A stretch of 26,473 nt of DNA from a virus: positions 1 through 26,473 of IMG/VR virus record IMGVR_UViG_3300038954_000113; one strand, 5' to 3'. The position numbers and the translations under genes were made by a program. Shown here piece by piece: positions 15,008 to 21,593 of this stretch. Position 1 is the stretch's first letter, and every line of letters starts with the position of its first letter. The notes below the pieces were generated by a model. The model was not told where the DNA came from and made no database searches. It was given only the letters and a program-made list of their open reading frames with translations.

Positions 15008-17572
15008 ATGAGATTTCGCAAGAACGCTTATTATATTGACACTGAAACCTGCGGCCTGCACGGATTAGCTGTCCTGATTCAGTGGGCTTACGAGGATGGA
15101 GACATACATCTTCATAATGTCTGGGATGTGCCAGTAAGCCACACAGTCAAACTTATTGAAGATTTCTGTGAAGGCACTTGTGTATTCTTCAACGCGGCCT
15201 TCGATTGGTTTCACCTGTGTAAGATTTATACAATGTGGCGACTGTTGCCGCAAGACGCTATACCTAGTGACTTGCCAGAAAAAGTTTTGACGGAGGCTGA
15301 ACGAGATGCGAGAGATGGCCCTTGCCTGAAACCGAAGAGCACAGTAGATTTGATGCTGCACTCTCGCAAAGGCCAGTATCAAACATTAATGTCTCGGCAC
15401 GATGTAAAGATTCCCAAGGTGCCGACTGCTCTTGCTGAGCCTCTTAGAAATCATTTGGAAGAGTTGATCGAGCTTGATGGAATTCTGTTCGCTGGTAAAA
15501 AGAATCCGAACGCACCGAAGTGGAGTGTATACGACAGAGTAAAAAGAGGAAAGGAGGATCAAGTAGACCCGAACTTCAAGGACGTTGTGTTGAAGTTCAA
15601 GCCTGCTCGCGGGTTGAAATTCCTAGCAGAGCATTGTCTCGGCTTAAACACTGAGTTTAACTCATTCAAGGAAGTTTATCCAGAAAGACCTAGAAAGATT
15701 GTCGAGCTTGGGTACGCGCCGTTTGCCTTGGCTGTCTCATCGCCTGATATTGAGTGGAAGGCTTGGGAGAAGTCGGGAAAGTTACAAGGTCAAGCTTGGC
15801 CCGCTTTAATACATTATGACATTGAACATTGGAGAACAAATGAAGAAGCACGAAGATATGCAAGAGATGACGTTAAATACACCCGCCTGCTCGACGAAAA
15901 CTTTGGATTCCCAGAGAAAGACGATAACGACTCGGTGCTCGCCTGCATGGTGGCAGCAGTCAGGTGGCATGGATTTGAAATCGATGCTGACGCGATCACC
16001 GAACTACACGCAAAATCCGAAGGGGTGCTTGCGTCATCCCCAGTAAATATTGACCGGCCTTCTGAGGTCAAGAACTATATTAGAGAGGTGATGGACGACA
16101 GCGAAGCCACCTTGATTGACAGTAGCACGAAGAAAGCTCACCTGGAAAAGATCAGGGCTGACCATGTTGTTTCGCCTGATGATGTTGATCCAGAGCTTGG
16201 TGGTGAGCTTTGTGTTAGGTGCTTCGGTGAGGGTAAGGAAGGCGGTGTGGACTGCCCACGGTGTGAAGGCCGTGGCTATCTGCTTGAGGGTCCAACGCTG
16301 GCGTCGAAGCGTGCCGATGAAATTCTCAAGTGCAAGGCAGCGGCGAAAGAGAAAGACCTGTACGTAAAATTGCTGAAAGCTGGCAGGTTCCACGCTGCGT
16401 TTAAGGTGATTGGCACTTTGTCTAGCCGAATGGCAGGCGGTGAAGGTCTGAATGCTCAAGGAATTAAAGGTAGTGAAGAAGTTCGATCCGCATTCCCTCT
16501 GAAATGGGAAGGAATGGAATTATGCGGCGGTGACTTTGATGGTTTTGAAGTTACATTAGCTGATGCTGTGTTTAAGGATGAGAAGCTTCACAATGACCTT
16601 CTGGCGGGTAAGTCAATCCACACGATGATGGCTAAACAGATTTATCCTGACAAGACTGAGGATGAAATCAAAGCCAGTAAAAACTATAAAGATGGCGGTG
16701 ATGTTGACATGTATACTCGCGGCAAGCAGGCTGTGTTTGCCACGTTATACGGCGGCGATGCAAACACCATCAACAAGAAACTGTCAATTAAAAAGAAGAT
16801 CGCTGATGCTGCGTTTGACGGGTTTCAGAACGAATACCCTGGTATTAAGCGAACGAGAGAAAAGATTGCTGAAGATTTCCAGGCGTTGGAACAGCATGGT
16901 GAGATTGGAACAGGTAGGATTAGCTATAAGGAACCAGCAGAATATGTTGAAACATTTCTTGGGTTTCGTCGGTACTTTACTCTGGAAAACAAGATCGCCA
17001 AAGCTCTGTATGATTTGGCGAGCGACTTACCCAAACCGTGGAGAAAGTTAGGCTTTACTGTTGTACGGCGAGACAGGGAGCAAACACCCGCAGGAGCCGT
17101 GTCATCAGCACTCTATGGTGCTGCTTTCCAGATACAGGCTAGCACCATACGAGCGGCCAACAACCACCTTATCCAGTCTCCTGGTGCAATGATCACCAAA
17201 GCCTTACAGAGGAAGATATGGGACTTGCAACCGCACGGTATTAATGAGTGGGTGGTTGCACCTATCAACGTCCATGACGAAGTGTTATCGGTGACTAAGC
17301 CAGAAATGGTGGAAGAGGTAACAAAGGTTGTTGTGGGTGTAGTTGAGTCCTTCCGCGACAGAGTGCCTTTGATTGGCATGGATTGGGTGAGAAGCATGGA
17401 GAACTGGGCAGGGAAGAAAGGAGGCGGTGAGAATCTGGAAGTCCATATCGGGCCGCACGGAATCACTGGTTTCCGCGACGAGTGTTATGTTGAGCCGATG
17501 TCGATTGACGAATTGAAAGAGCTTGATGAGGAGGAGGAAGTAGAAATCACAGATTTAGACGATTTAATTTGA
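15008..17572 (+). CDS. Family A DNA polymerase with 3'-5' exonuclease domain and zinc-binding insert
   Basis: 854 residues. The N-terminal DEDD exonuclease shows IDTET (D11, E13) and FNAAFD (N62, D66). The polymerase domain follows. GRFHAAFKVIGTLSSRM resembles the thumb/palm entry region; motif A is GGDFDGFEVTLAD with Asp near 509; motif B is RGKQAVFATLYGG (K573, Y581); motif C is NVHDEV (H756, D757, E758). Between the domains lies a DnaJ-style insert with C402-x2-C405-FGEG and C416-x2-C419-EGRG. The end is acidic (ELDEEEEVEITDLDD). Motif A lacks the standard DYSQIE but keeps Asp and Glu. Replicative polymerase of the phage; transcribed from 13941. Confidence 0.95.
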   Translation: MRFRKNAYYIDTETCGLHGLAVLIQWAYEDGDIHLHNVWDVPVSHTVKLIEDFCEGTCVFFNAAFDWFHLCKIYTMWRLLPQDAIPSDLPEKVLTEAERDARDGPCLKPKSTVDLMLHSRKGQYQTLMSRHDVKIPKVPTALAEPLRNHLEELIELDGILFAGKKNPNAPKWSVYDRVKRGKEDQVDPNFKDVVLKFKPARGLKFLAEHCLGLNTEFNSFKEVYPERPRKIVELGYAPFALAVSSPDIEWKAWEKSGKLQGQAWPALIHYDIEHWRTNEEARRYARDDVKYTRLLDENFGFPEKDDNDSVLACMVAAVRWHGFEIDADAITELHAKSEGVLASSPVNIDRPSEVKNYIREVMDDSEATLIDSSTKKAHLEKIRADHVVSPDDVDPELGGELCVRCFGEGKEGGVDCPRCEGRGYLLEGPTLASKRADEILKCKAAAKEKDLYVKLLKAGRFHAAFKVIGTLSSRMAGGEGLNAQGIKGSEEVRSAFPLKWEGMELCGGDFDGFEVTLADAVFKDEKLHNDLLAGKSIHTMMAKQIYPDKTEDEIKASKNYKDGGDVDMYTRGKQAVFATLYGGDANTINKKLSIKKKIADAAFDGFQNEYPGIKRTREKIAEDFQALEQHGEIGTGRISYKEPAEYVETFLGFRRYFTLENKIAKALYDLASDLPKPWRKLGFTVVRRDREQTPAGAVSSALYGAAFQIQASTIRAANNHLIQSPGAMITKALQRKIWDLQPHGINEWVVAPINVHDEVLSVTKPEMVEEVTKVVVGVVESFRDRVPLIGMDWVRSMENWAGKKGGGENLEVHIGPHGITGFRDECYVEPMSIDELKELDEEEEVEITDLDDLI

Positions 17573-17596
17573 CACGTTCTGTATTCGGTGTATACT
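17569..17596 (+). promoter_or_regulatory. Promoter downstream of the polymerase gene
   Basis: TTGACA (17569-17574, overlapping the polymerase stop codon), 16-bp spacer, TATACT (17591-17596), then AAGTAG at the expected start. It belongs to the same promoter family as those at 13941 and 23091. GGAAAG precedes the ATG at 17619. Confidence 0.82.
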
Positions 17597-17618
17597 ATAA
17601 GTAGAAAAGGAAAGACAA

Positions 17619-17876
17619 ATGAAGACAGAAAAGATCAGGAAAGAGCTTCGGCGGCAACTGGACTTTCTTTGTGACCGCCATGAAGAACTGATGCTTAAAG
17701 CAAGCGAGCTTAATCTAAAGCTGATTGAGTTTGAAAGAATGAATACAATTCGAAACGCTAAAGCAGCGGATCGAAGTTTCAAAGAACTGGAAAGAGCAAT
17801 GGGAGATAGTTACCGAGCGCTCAGACTAGTTTATGAAGAAGTAGCAATGTTAAATGCTGATTTGCGGATAGAGTAA
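17619..17876 (+). CDS. Small coiled-coil protein
   Basis: 85 residues, almost wholly helical and highly charged, with heptad-like Leu spacing (IRKELRRQLDFLCDRHEELM then LKASELNLKLIEFERM). No enzyme motif. AAAGGAAAG lies upstream of the ATG. It is the first gene after the promoter at 17569, and its TAA shares bases with the next ATG. Function unknown. Confidence 0.7.
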   Translation: MKTEKIRKELRRQLDFLCDRHEELMLKASELNLKLIEFERMNTIRNAKAADRSFKELERAMGDSYRALRLVYEEVAMLNADLRIE

Positions 17877-17962
17877 TGGAAATTGCCGCGCTGATTCTTG
17901 GGATGATTGTTGTTAAATTGCTTTCGATTCGGGAGAATAAAAATGACTTGACAGATGAATAA
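17876..17962 (+). CDS. Tiny membrane peptide
   Basis: 28 residues, MEIAALILGMIVVKLLSIRE followed by NKNDLTDE. One short hydrophobic span (about residues 3-17) and a polar tail. The TAATG junction with the coiled-coil gene supports coupled translation. Its last codons contain the -35 box of the promoter at 17948. Not recognised. Confidence 0.5.
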   Translation: MEIAALILGMIVVKLLSIRENKNDLTDE

Positions 17963-17976
17963 CTAAATAGTATAAT
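17948..17976 (+). promoter_or_regulatory. Consensus sigma70-type promoter of the tRNA region
   Basis: Exact TTGACA (17948-17953), 17-bp spacer, exact TATAAT (17971-17976). This is the best sigma70 match in the window. The transcript would run through the leader hairpins, the tRNA-Asn and the genes after it. Confidence 0.88.
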
Positions 17977-18041
17977 TAAAAAAATGAAGATTTAGATGAT
18001 ATTAGATTATTGCAAACAAACAAAAGATAAGGAGCGGGAAA

Positions 18042-18084
18042 ATGATTTCGGCCTAGGCAACTAGGCAGGGCGGTGAACCCGCCC
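18042..18084 (+). promoter_or_regulatory. Leader with four-codon reading frame and two hairpins before tRNA-Asn
   Basis: AAGGAG (18029-18034) stands 7 bases before ATG ATT TCG GCC TAG (18042-18056). This is a well-placed ribosome site for a peptide of only four residues. The stop codon lies inside hairpin 1: GCCTAG (18051-18056), GCAA tetraloop, CTAGGC (18061-18066). Hairpin 2 is GGGCGG (18068-18073) with CCGCCC (18079-18084). The tRNA begins 5 bases later. It could be a leader-peptide attenuator or a processing signal; neither is proved. Confidence 0.5.
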
Positions 18085-18088
18085 ATAA

Positions 18089-18160
18089 TGCGGAGTAGCT
18101 CAACGGTAGAGCGCTCGACTGTTAATCGAGTGGTTGCTGGTTCAAGTCCAGCCTCCGCAG
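18089..18160 (+). tRNA. tRNA-Asn (GTT anticodon)
   Basis: 72-base cloverleaf. Acceptor TGCGGAG/CTCCGCA with discriminator G, D-stem GCTC/GAGC, anticodon stem CTCGA/TCGAG with loop CTGTTAA (anticodon GTT), and T-arm GCTGG TTCAAGT CCAGC. All stems pair fully. CCA is not encoded, so it must be added by a nucleotidyltransferase. Confidence 0.95.
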
Positions 18161-18198
18161 CTAATTGTGTAGAAGTTTACAACATTTTGGAGATTATT

Positions 18199-18441
18199 AT
18201 GGCAGAAATTGAACTTGAAGTCAGGTGTGAAGGCTGTGGCGATATTCTTAACGCCTATGTTTCTACAACACAGTCAGCAGTGGAGATTGAAGTTGACCTT
18301 TGCAGACGCTGTCTTGATGATCAGAAGGGGTCATCTTGCACAGAGGCATACGAAGAAGGGTATGGAGAAGGGTACGAAGAAGGGTATTCTGAAGGGTACG
18401 ATGAAGGCTATAGACTAGCAATGGTGGAAAACCAAGCGTGA
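18199..18441 (+). CDS. Small zinc-ribbon-like protein with EGY tetrapeptide repeats
   Basis: 80 residues from the ATG at 18199, chosen because the frame further upstream runs through the tRNA-Asn gene and GGAG lies 9 bases before this ATG. Cys10-x2-Cys13 and Cys35-x2-Cys38 could bind one zinc ion. Residues 52-71 are five xEGY repeats (EEGYGEGYEEGYSEGYDEGY), acidic and aromatic. No homologue comes to mind. It sits between the tRNA-Asn and the tRNA-like RNA on the same transcript. Confidence 0.75.
   Translation: MAEIELEVRCEGCGDILNAYVSTTQSAVEIEVDLCRRCLDDQKGSSCTEAYEEGYGEGYEEGYSEGYDEGYRLAMVENQA
18352..18411 (+). repeat. Five tandem 12-bp coding repeats (xEGY)
   Basis: Five imperfect copies of a 12-base unit of the form GAAGAAGGGTAT, each encoding x-E-G-Y, inside the zinc-ribbon-like gene. 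The copies differ mainly at the first codon and at third positions. Copy number could vary by slippage. Confidence 0.85.
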
Positions 18442-18459
18442 AAGAAAACCAGTTAACAT

Positions 18460-18605
18460 GCTGTCATGGTGTAATGGAGAGGGGCGGAAGGCGACGGCCT
18501 TCCTAAACTGAACGGTCTGGCGTGTGTACGGCGTCTAAACACGTAAAGGATCGAGCACGCCTCGACGCTTTCGGGGTGGTCCAGGTTCAATTCCTGGTGA
18601 CAGCG
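18460..18605 (+). ncRNA. tRNA-like RNA with about 76-base insertion in the D-loop
   Basis: The two ends form a tRNA. Acceptor GCTGTCA (18460-18466) pairs with TGACAGC (18598-18604). D-arm TGGTGTAATGG (18467-18477) finds its partner CAC at 18556-18558. Anticodon-like stem CCTCG/CGGGG (18560-18576) has loop ACGCTTT, and the T-arm is CCAGG TTCAATT CCTGG. Between AATGG and AGCAC lie about 76 extra bases (18478-18553), with a perfect 7-bp hairpin GGAAGGC-GACG-GCCTTCC and a second stem CGTGT/ACACG around a 13-base loop. The anticodon loop is abnormal: it lacks T at position 33 and a purine at 37. Nominal anticodon GCT. It may be an interrupted, degenerate or repurposed tRNA. The insertion is too short for a group I intron. 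Confidence 0.6.
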
Positions 18606-18621
18606 CTTACAGGAGTTAGCT

Positions 18622-19044
18622 ATGAATAAAGAACAGTTTGAAAGATTGCCTAAGTATGCTCAACAGCGAATCAAGGAGCTTGAGGGTGAGAATGCCTGGA
18701 TGCATTCAGCACTGGACTCGATGATAAATTCTCAGGTTGAAAGTAAGATTTGGACCGAGGAATTCGACAGGACTAATATAAGTGGGCCTCTTATTAAAAG
18801 ATTCTTCCATGCTGATAACTTGACAATTGAACACAAAGGAGTATGTTTAAGTATTGACGGTTTGCACAATGATGATGAAGATATTAGACTGTCTTGGTGC
18901 CCTGCTGGCGGCAGGTATTTGACAGGCACGATTGCTTTTGTGCCTATAGCTCACCAGCAGGCAAAACTATCTAACTTAGTATATGATGAGTATGAAATGA
19001 CAAGTCTTCAACGTAGTAAGGAACGGCATGTACCTAGCGATTGA
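18622..19044 (+). CDS. Hypothetical phage protein
   Basis: 140 residues with GGAG before the ATG. The N-terminus (MNKEQFERLPKYAQQRIKEL then EGENAWMHSAL) is an amphipathic helix of a type common at the start of small phage proteins. The middle is beta-rich (NLTIEHKGVCLSIDGLHNDD). No catalytic motif is visible. It overlaps the exonuclease gene by 17 bases. Confidence 0.7.
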   Translation: MNKEQFERLPKYAQQRIKELEGENAWMHSALDSMINSQVESKIWTEEFDRTNISGPLIKRFFHADNLTIEHKGVCLSIDGLHNDDEDIRLSWCPAGGRYLTGTIAFVPIAHQQAKLSNLVYDEYEMTSLQRSKERHVPSD

Positions 19045-19567
19045 TATTGAGACAACTGGACTGAACCCACAAAGAGACCAGATTCTAGAGATCGCTGCGG
19101 TTCTGGATGACAGAAGCCAGCGGGTAATTGATTGCCCTACCTTTCATTGTGTGATGGCGCATGATAGAATTGAAGGGTCACCAGGAGCTTTGGCTATGAA
19201 TGCTGGTCTCATACAAAAGATAAGTGAGGGAGAAGGCAGCAGGCTTTCATCGGCGTTCAATAAACTGCATATGTTTCTTCTGAAACATTGGGAAGAGGGG
19301 ACGAAGTACATCCCTGTAGGGAACAATGTTGGAAGTTTCGATATGCAGTTTCTTAAGGAAGCTGTTGGTTTTCCGACTTATATGTTTCACTACAGGTGCC
19401 TTGACATTAACTCTCTTTATGCTAATGAGGACGGTGTAGGGAATCACAAAAGTATTCAAAAGGATGTTGCAGAACGATTTGATATTCCCGGTAAGACGCA
19501 TCAGGCGTTGTACGACGCTCGATTAGCACTGGCATTAGCCAGGGAAAAGTTTTGGAGCACGCGATGA
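19028..19567 (+). CDS. DnaQ-like 3'-5' exonuclease (DEDDh)
   Basis: 179 residues; AAGGA lies 6 bases before the ATG. Exo I is IDIETTGL (D6, E8), Exo II is GNNVGSFDMQFL (D105), and Exo III is THQALYDARLA (H158, D163). All four DEDDh residues and the catalytic His are present. The length is that of a single exonuclease domain (RNase T or DnaQ epsilon size). It removes 3' nucleotides from DNA or RNA and could proofread or recycle nucleotides alongside the polymerase, whose own exonuclease is also intact. Confidence 0.92.
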   Translation: MYLAIDIETTGLNPQRDQILEIAAVLDDRSQRVIDCPTFHCVMAHDRIEGSPGALAMNAGLIQKISEGEGSRLSSAFNKLHMFLLKHWEEGTKYIPVGNNVGSFDMQFLKEAVGFPTYMFHYRCLDINSLYANEDGVGNHKSIQKDVAERFDIPGKTHQALYDARLALALAREKFWSTR

Positions 19568-19797
19568 GAAGCAAATATATCTACATCATCAGGTACAAAG
19601 GCGATGTTATCAGCGCCCACACCGTGTTAAAAGAAGCAGAAGAGTGGATCAGGCTTAGTGCCTGGAAACCTTCTGAAATCACTGTTCATCGTATTAGGGA
19701 CGGTCTAGGAGCGGTCAACAGCCCGTTCGTTGGAAGGAAATACAAAAGTCAAGATGAACTTAACTTGAAGAATTTATTTGGAGAAGATTATGTGTAG
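19564..19797 (+). CDS. Small hypothetical protein
   Basis: 77 residues from the ATG at 19564, which overlaps the exonuclease stop (ATGA). A beta-beta-alpha start (KYIYIIRYKGDVISAHTVLK followed by EAEEWIRL) is followed by a basic loop and an acidic end. Not recognised. The end overlaps the next small gene by 8 bases. Confidence 0.65.
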   Translation: MRSKYIYIIRYKGDVISAHTVLKEAEEWIRLSAWKPSEITVHRIRDGLGAVNSPFVGRKYKSQDELNLKNLFGEDYV

Positions 19798-19939
19798 TGA
19801 GAGTGAACGACAAGATAATATCACCGCCTTTACTATGGCGTTGATTGCCGCAATCACTGTGAGTATTGTTGCATCTATGGTTGTGTTTACTACAGTTGTT
19901 AGTTACGCTGTGTATTGTGCAGCAAGGAGTTTGATGTGA
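19790..19939 (+). CDS. Small single-span membrane protein
   Basis: 49 residues: a polar start (MCSESERQDNIT) and one long hydrophobic stretch (AFTMALIAAITVSIVASMVV onward). GGAGAAG precedes the ATG. Overlaps at both ends (8 bases upstream, 4 downstream) support it as real. Function unknown; holin-like proteins can look like this but so can many others. Confidence 0.65.
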   Translation: MCSESERQDNITAFTMALIAAITVSIVASMVVFTTVVSYAVYCAARSLM

Positions 19940-20088
19940 AACTTAAAGACCTTACCCGCCAGCAACTATTGGCTCTTGGGAAGCAGAAAACAGACATTGA
20001 CTTTCGGCTTCTCGTGACGTATAATAAAGAAGAGTTGGCAGAGCTTTTGTCAACAGTTCCTAATGTTTTAACACCGGAGGAGAAGTAA
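19936..20088 (+). CDS. Small hypothetical protein (GTG start)
   Basis: 50 residues, MKLKDLTRQQLLALGKQKTD through NVLTPEEK. The GTG is preceded by AAGGAG at 7 bases, a strong site that decides the start, and overlaps the previous stop. The sequence looks like a short helical protein of the kind that binds another protein. Not recognised. Confidence 0.65.
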   Translation: MKLKDLTRQQLLALGKQKTDIDFRLLVTYNKEELAELLSTVPNVLTPEEK

Positions 20089-20089
20089 A

Positions 20090-20410
20090 GTGAAGAATTT
20101 GATTGTTTTTGCAGTTTTTGCCAGCGTGTCTTGCCTTGCCTATCAATGCTATAGCTGGGAGGGTTTTGCACCAGCCAACAGTGCCATGAATATTCGTCGG
20201 CACCATCGACCGGCGAGCAATGTGGTTGTATCCCGAAACGACTCTGCTAACCCTTATTATCGGGCAAACCCTTACTATAAGCCTGATCCGGTCAGCAGTG
20301 GTCCGAAGATGATTCGAAACCCGTTCTTTTATGGTGAGAAGGCTTCGCACCCTAAGCCTCTTTCCACAATCGTTATTCACGACGATGGTGACCTTGGAGA
20401 TTGGAAATGA
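20090..20410 (+). CDS. Secreted or membrane-anchored Asn/Pro/Tyr-rich protein (GTG start)
   Basis: 106 residues; GGAGG lies upstream of the GTG. The N-terminus (MKNLIVFAVFASVSCLAYQC) is a likely signal peptide, possibly a weak lipoprotein signal (Cys15 or Cys20 in a poor lipobox). The mature part has the short repeat NPYYRANPYYKPDP and no enzyme motif. An o-spanin-like or periplasmic role is possible but unsupported. ATGA-coupled to the next gene. Confidence 0.6.
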   Translation: MKNLIVFAVFASVSCLAYQCYSWEGFAPANSAMNIRRHHRPASNVVVSRNDSANPYYRANPYYKPDPVSSGPKMIRNPFFYGEKASHPKPLSTIVIHDDGDLGDWK

Positions 20411-20613
20411 ATTTGAAAGAGTTTAAGCATGCTATTGATAGGGCTACCTCATGTGTTCAAGATGAAGAAGAGATAGAAGTTTTCTTTTCTGGCCCTGGTG
20501 AAAATCTTGAACTTGTGGAAATTATTGTTGAAGGTTCAATGAGTGTGGAAAAAGGCAACTTAACCAGCGGGTTGTCTGATCAATCTGTGACTTTCGGTTT
20601 TAAGTGCGTCTAA
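20407..20613 (+). CDS. Small hypothetical protein
   Basis: 68 residues from the ATG at 20407 overlapping the previous stop. Acidic, with a helix (LKEFKHAIDRATSCV) and a beta region (LELVEIIVEGSMSV). Not recognised. It ends 1 base before the nuclease gene. Confidence 0.6.
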   Translation: MNLKEFKHAIDRATSCVQDEEEIEVFFSGPGENLELVEIIVEGSMSVEKGNLTSGLSDQSVTFGFKCV

Positions 20614-20614
20614 C

Positions 20615-21025
20615 ATGAAACCTAAGAAGTTCCGAAGCAAGGACGGGCCGGAAGCCAAGATTCAAAGGAGCTTCATTGAGTTCCTTGAGATGCGAGGTTG
20701 GCATGTAGAAAGGATGATCGGTAACCAGCTTCAGAAAGGTATACCGGACATTTACATCATGCACCCGAAGCATGGTGACAGGTGGATTGACCTGAAGAAT
20801 CCTAAAGGCTACGAGTTCACCCGCGCACAGCGGGTGAAGTGGCCTATATGGGAAAAGTTTGGCGTAGGGATATGGATCATAGCTGGCTGCAGTGAAGAGG
20901 AATACGATAAGCTGTTTCAGCCGCCTAACTGGCGAGACTATTGGAAGAGTAAATACGATGAAGAAGCAGCAGAATTAGAGCAAGACTTAAAGGATTTATT
21001 TGATGAGTATGAAGATTTTTCTTGA
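20615..21025 (+). CDS. VRR-NUC / PD-(D/E)XK family nuclease
   Basis: 136 residues. E13 in the first helix, GIPDIYIM (D45) and RWIDLKNP (D59, K61) give the E...PD...(D/E)XK pattern of VRR-NUC nucleases, with the helix TRAQRVKWPIWEKFG behind it. Phage members cut branched or damaged DNA, such as Holliday-type junctions. The C-terminus is an acidic tail (DLKDLFDEYEDFS). It overlaps the nucleotidase gene. Expected job: processing recombination or replication intermediates with the helicase at 6373. Confidence 0.88.
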   Translation: MKPKKFRSKDGPEAKIQRSFIEFLEMRGWHVERMIGNQLQKGIPDIYIMHPKHGDRWIDLKNPKGYEFTRAQRVKWPIWEKFGVGIWIIAGCSEEEYDKLFQPPNWRDYWKSKYDEEAAELEQDLKDLFDEYEDFS

Positions 21026-21593
21026 TCTTGATGGAGTTGTCGTGAACTTCGTCGGGCCAGCAATGGCATACAATGGTGCTTGGGTTGATGAAAGCAACTT
21101 TCCAGATGGTTGTGGGTGGGATGTTGTTAAGGCAGTAAACATTATTAGAAGTGAGAAAGGTCTTCCCGAACTGGACAAGAGAGTGTTTTGGAATTCCTTT
21201 GGTTATGATTTCTGGCGAAATCTTCCGCTCTACCCTGGGGCAAAAGCATTCGTGCAAGCTTTGAGAGCGCATGGAGAAGTGTATTTCGCTACAAGCCCTA
21301 CTCTAAGCAGTTCATGTGTGGCGGCAAAGTTTGATCACATTTGCCACGAGTTTCCAGAATTGAAACGTAAAATCATCATATCGGCAGATAAATCGGTTCT
21401 TGCCAATGGAAATTCTCTTTTGATTGATGACCGGGACCGTAATTGCGAAAAGTTCAGGGAAGCCGGTGGCGAAGCAATCTTGGTCCCTCGTCCTTGGAAT
21501 GATAAAGGGTACCACCCTGACCCACTAGGATTCACTATGTCAATGTTCTTATCAATTGAGGAGTGTTTAATTGCATTTAAAACCCGGAAGTAA
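21003..21593 (+). CDS. HAD-family 5'(3')-deoxyribonucleotidase-like phosphatase
   Basis: 196 residues from the ATG at 21003 (AAGGA 8 bases upstream). Motif I is FLDLDGVV (nucleophile D8 and acid D10), motif II VYFATSP, motif III Lys in the KRKIIISADKS region, and motif IV LLIDDRDRN. This is the arrangement of the NT5C-type nucleotidases, which dephosphorylate dNMPs. In phages they adjust nucleotide pools. It overlaps neighbours on both sides. Confidence 0.85.
   Translation: MSMKIFLDLDGVVVNFVGPAMAYNGAWVDESNFPDGCGWDVVKAVNIIRSEKGLPELDKRVFWNSFGYDFWRNLPLYPGAKAFVQALRAHGEVYFATSPTLSSSCVAAKFDHICHEFPELKRKIIISADKSVLANGNSLLIDDRDRNCEKFREAGGEAILVPRPWNDKGYHPDPLGFTMSMFLSIEECLIAFKTRK

Noticed and set aside
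18478-18553. Group I intron or standard tRNA intron
   Set aside because: The insertion is about 76 bases, sits in the D-loop rather than the anticodon loop, and lacks group I core elements.
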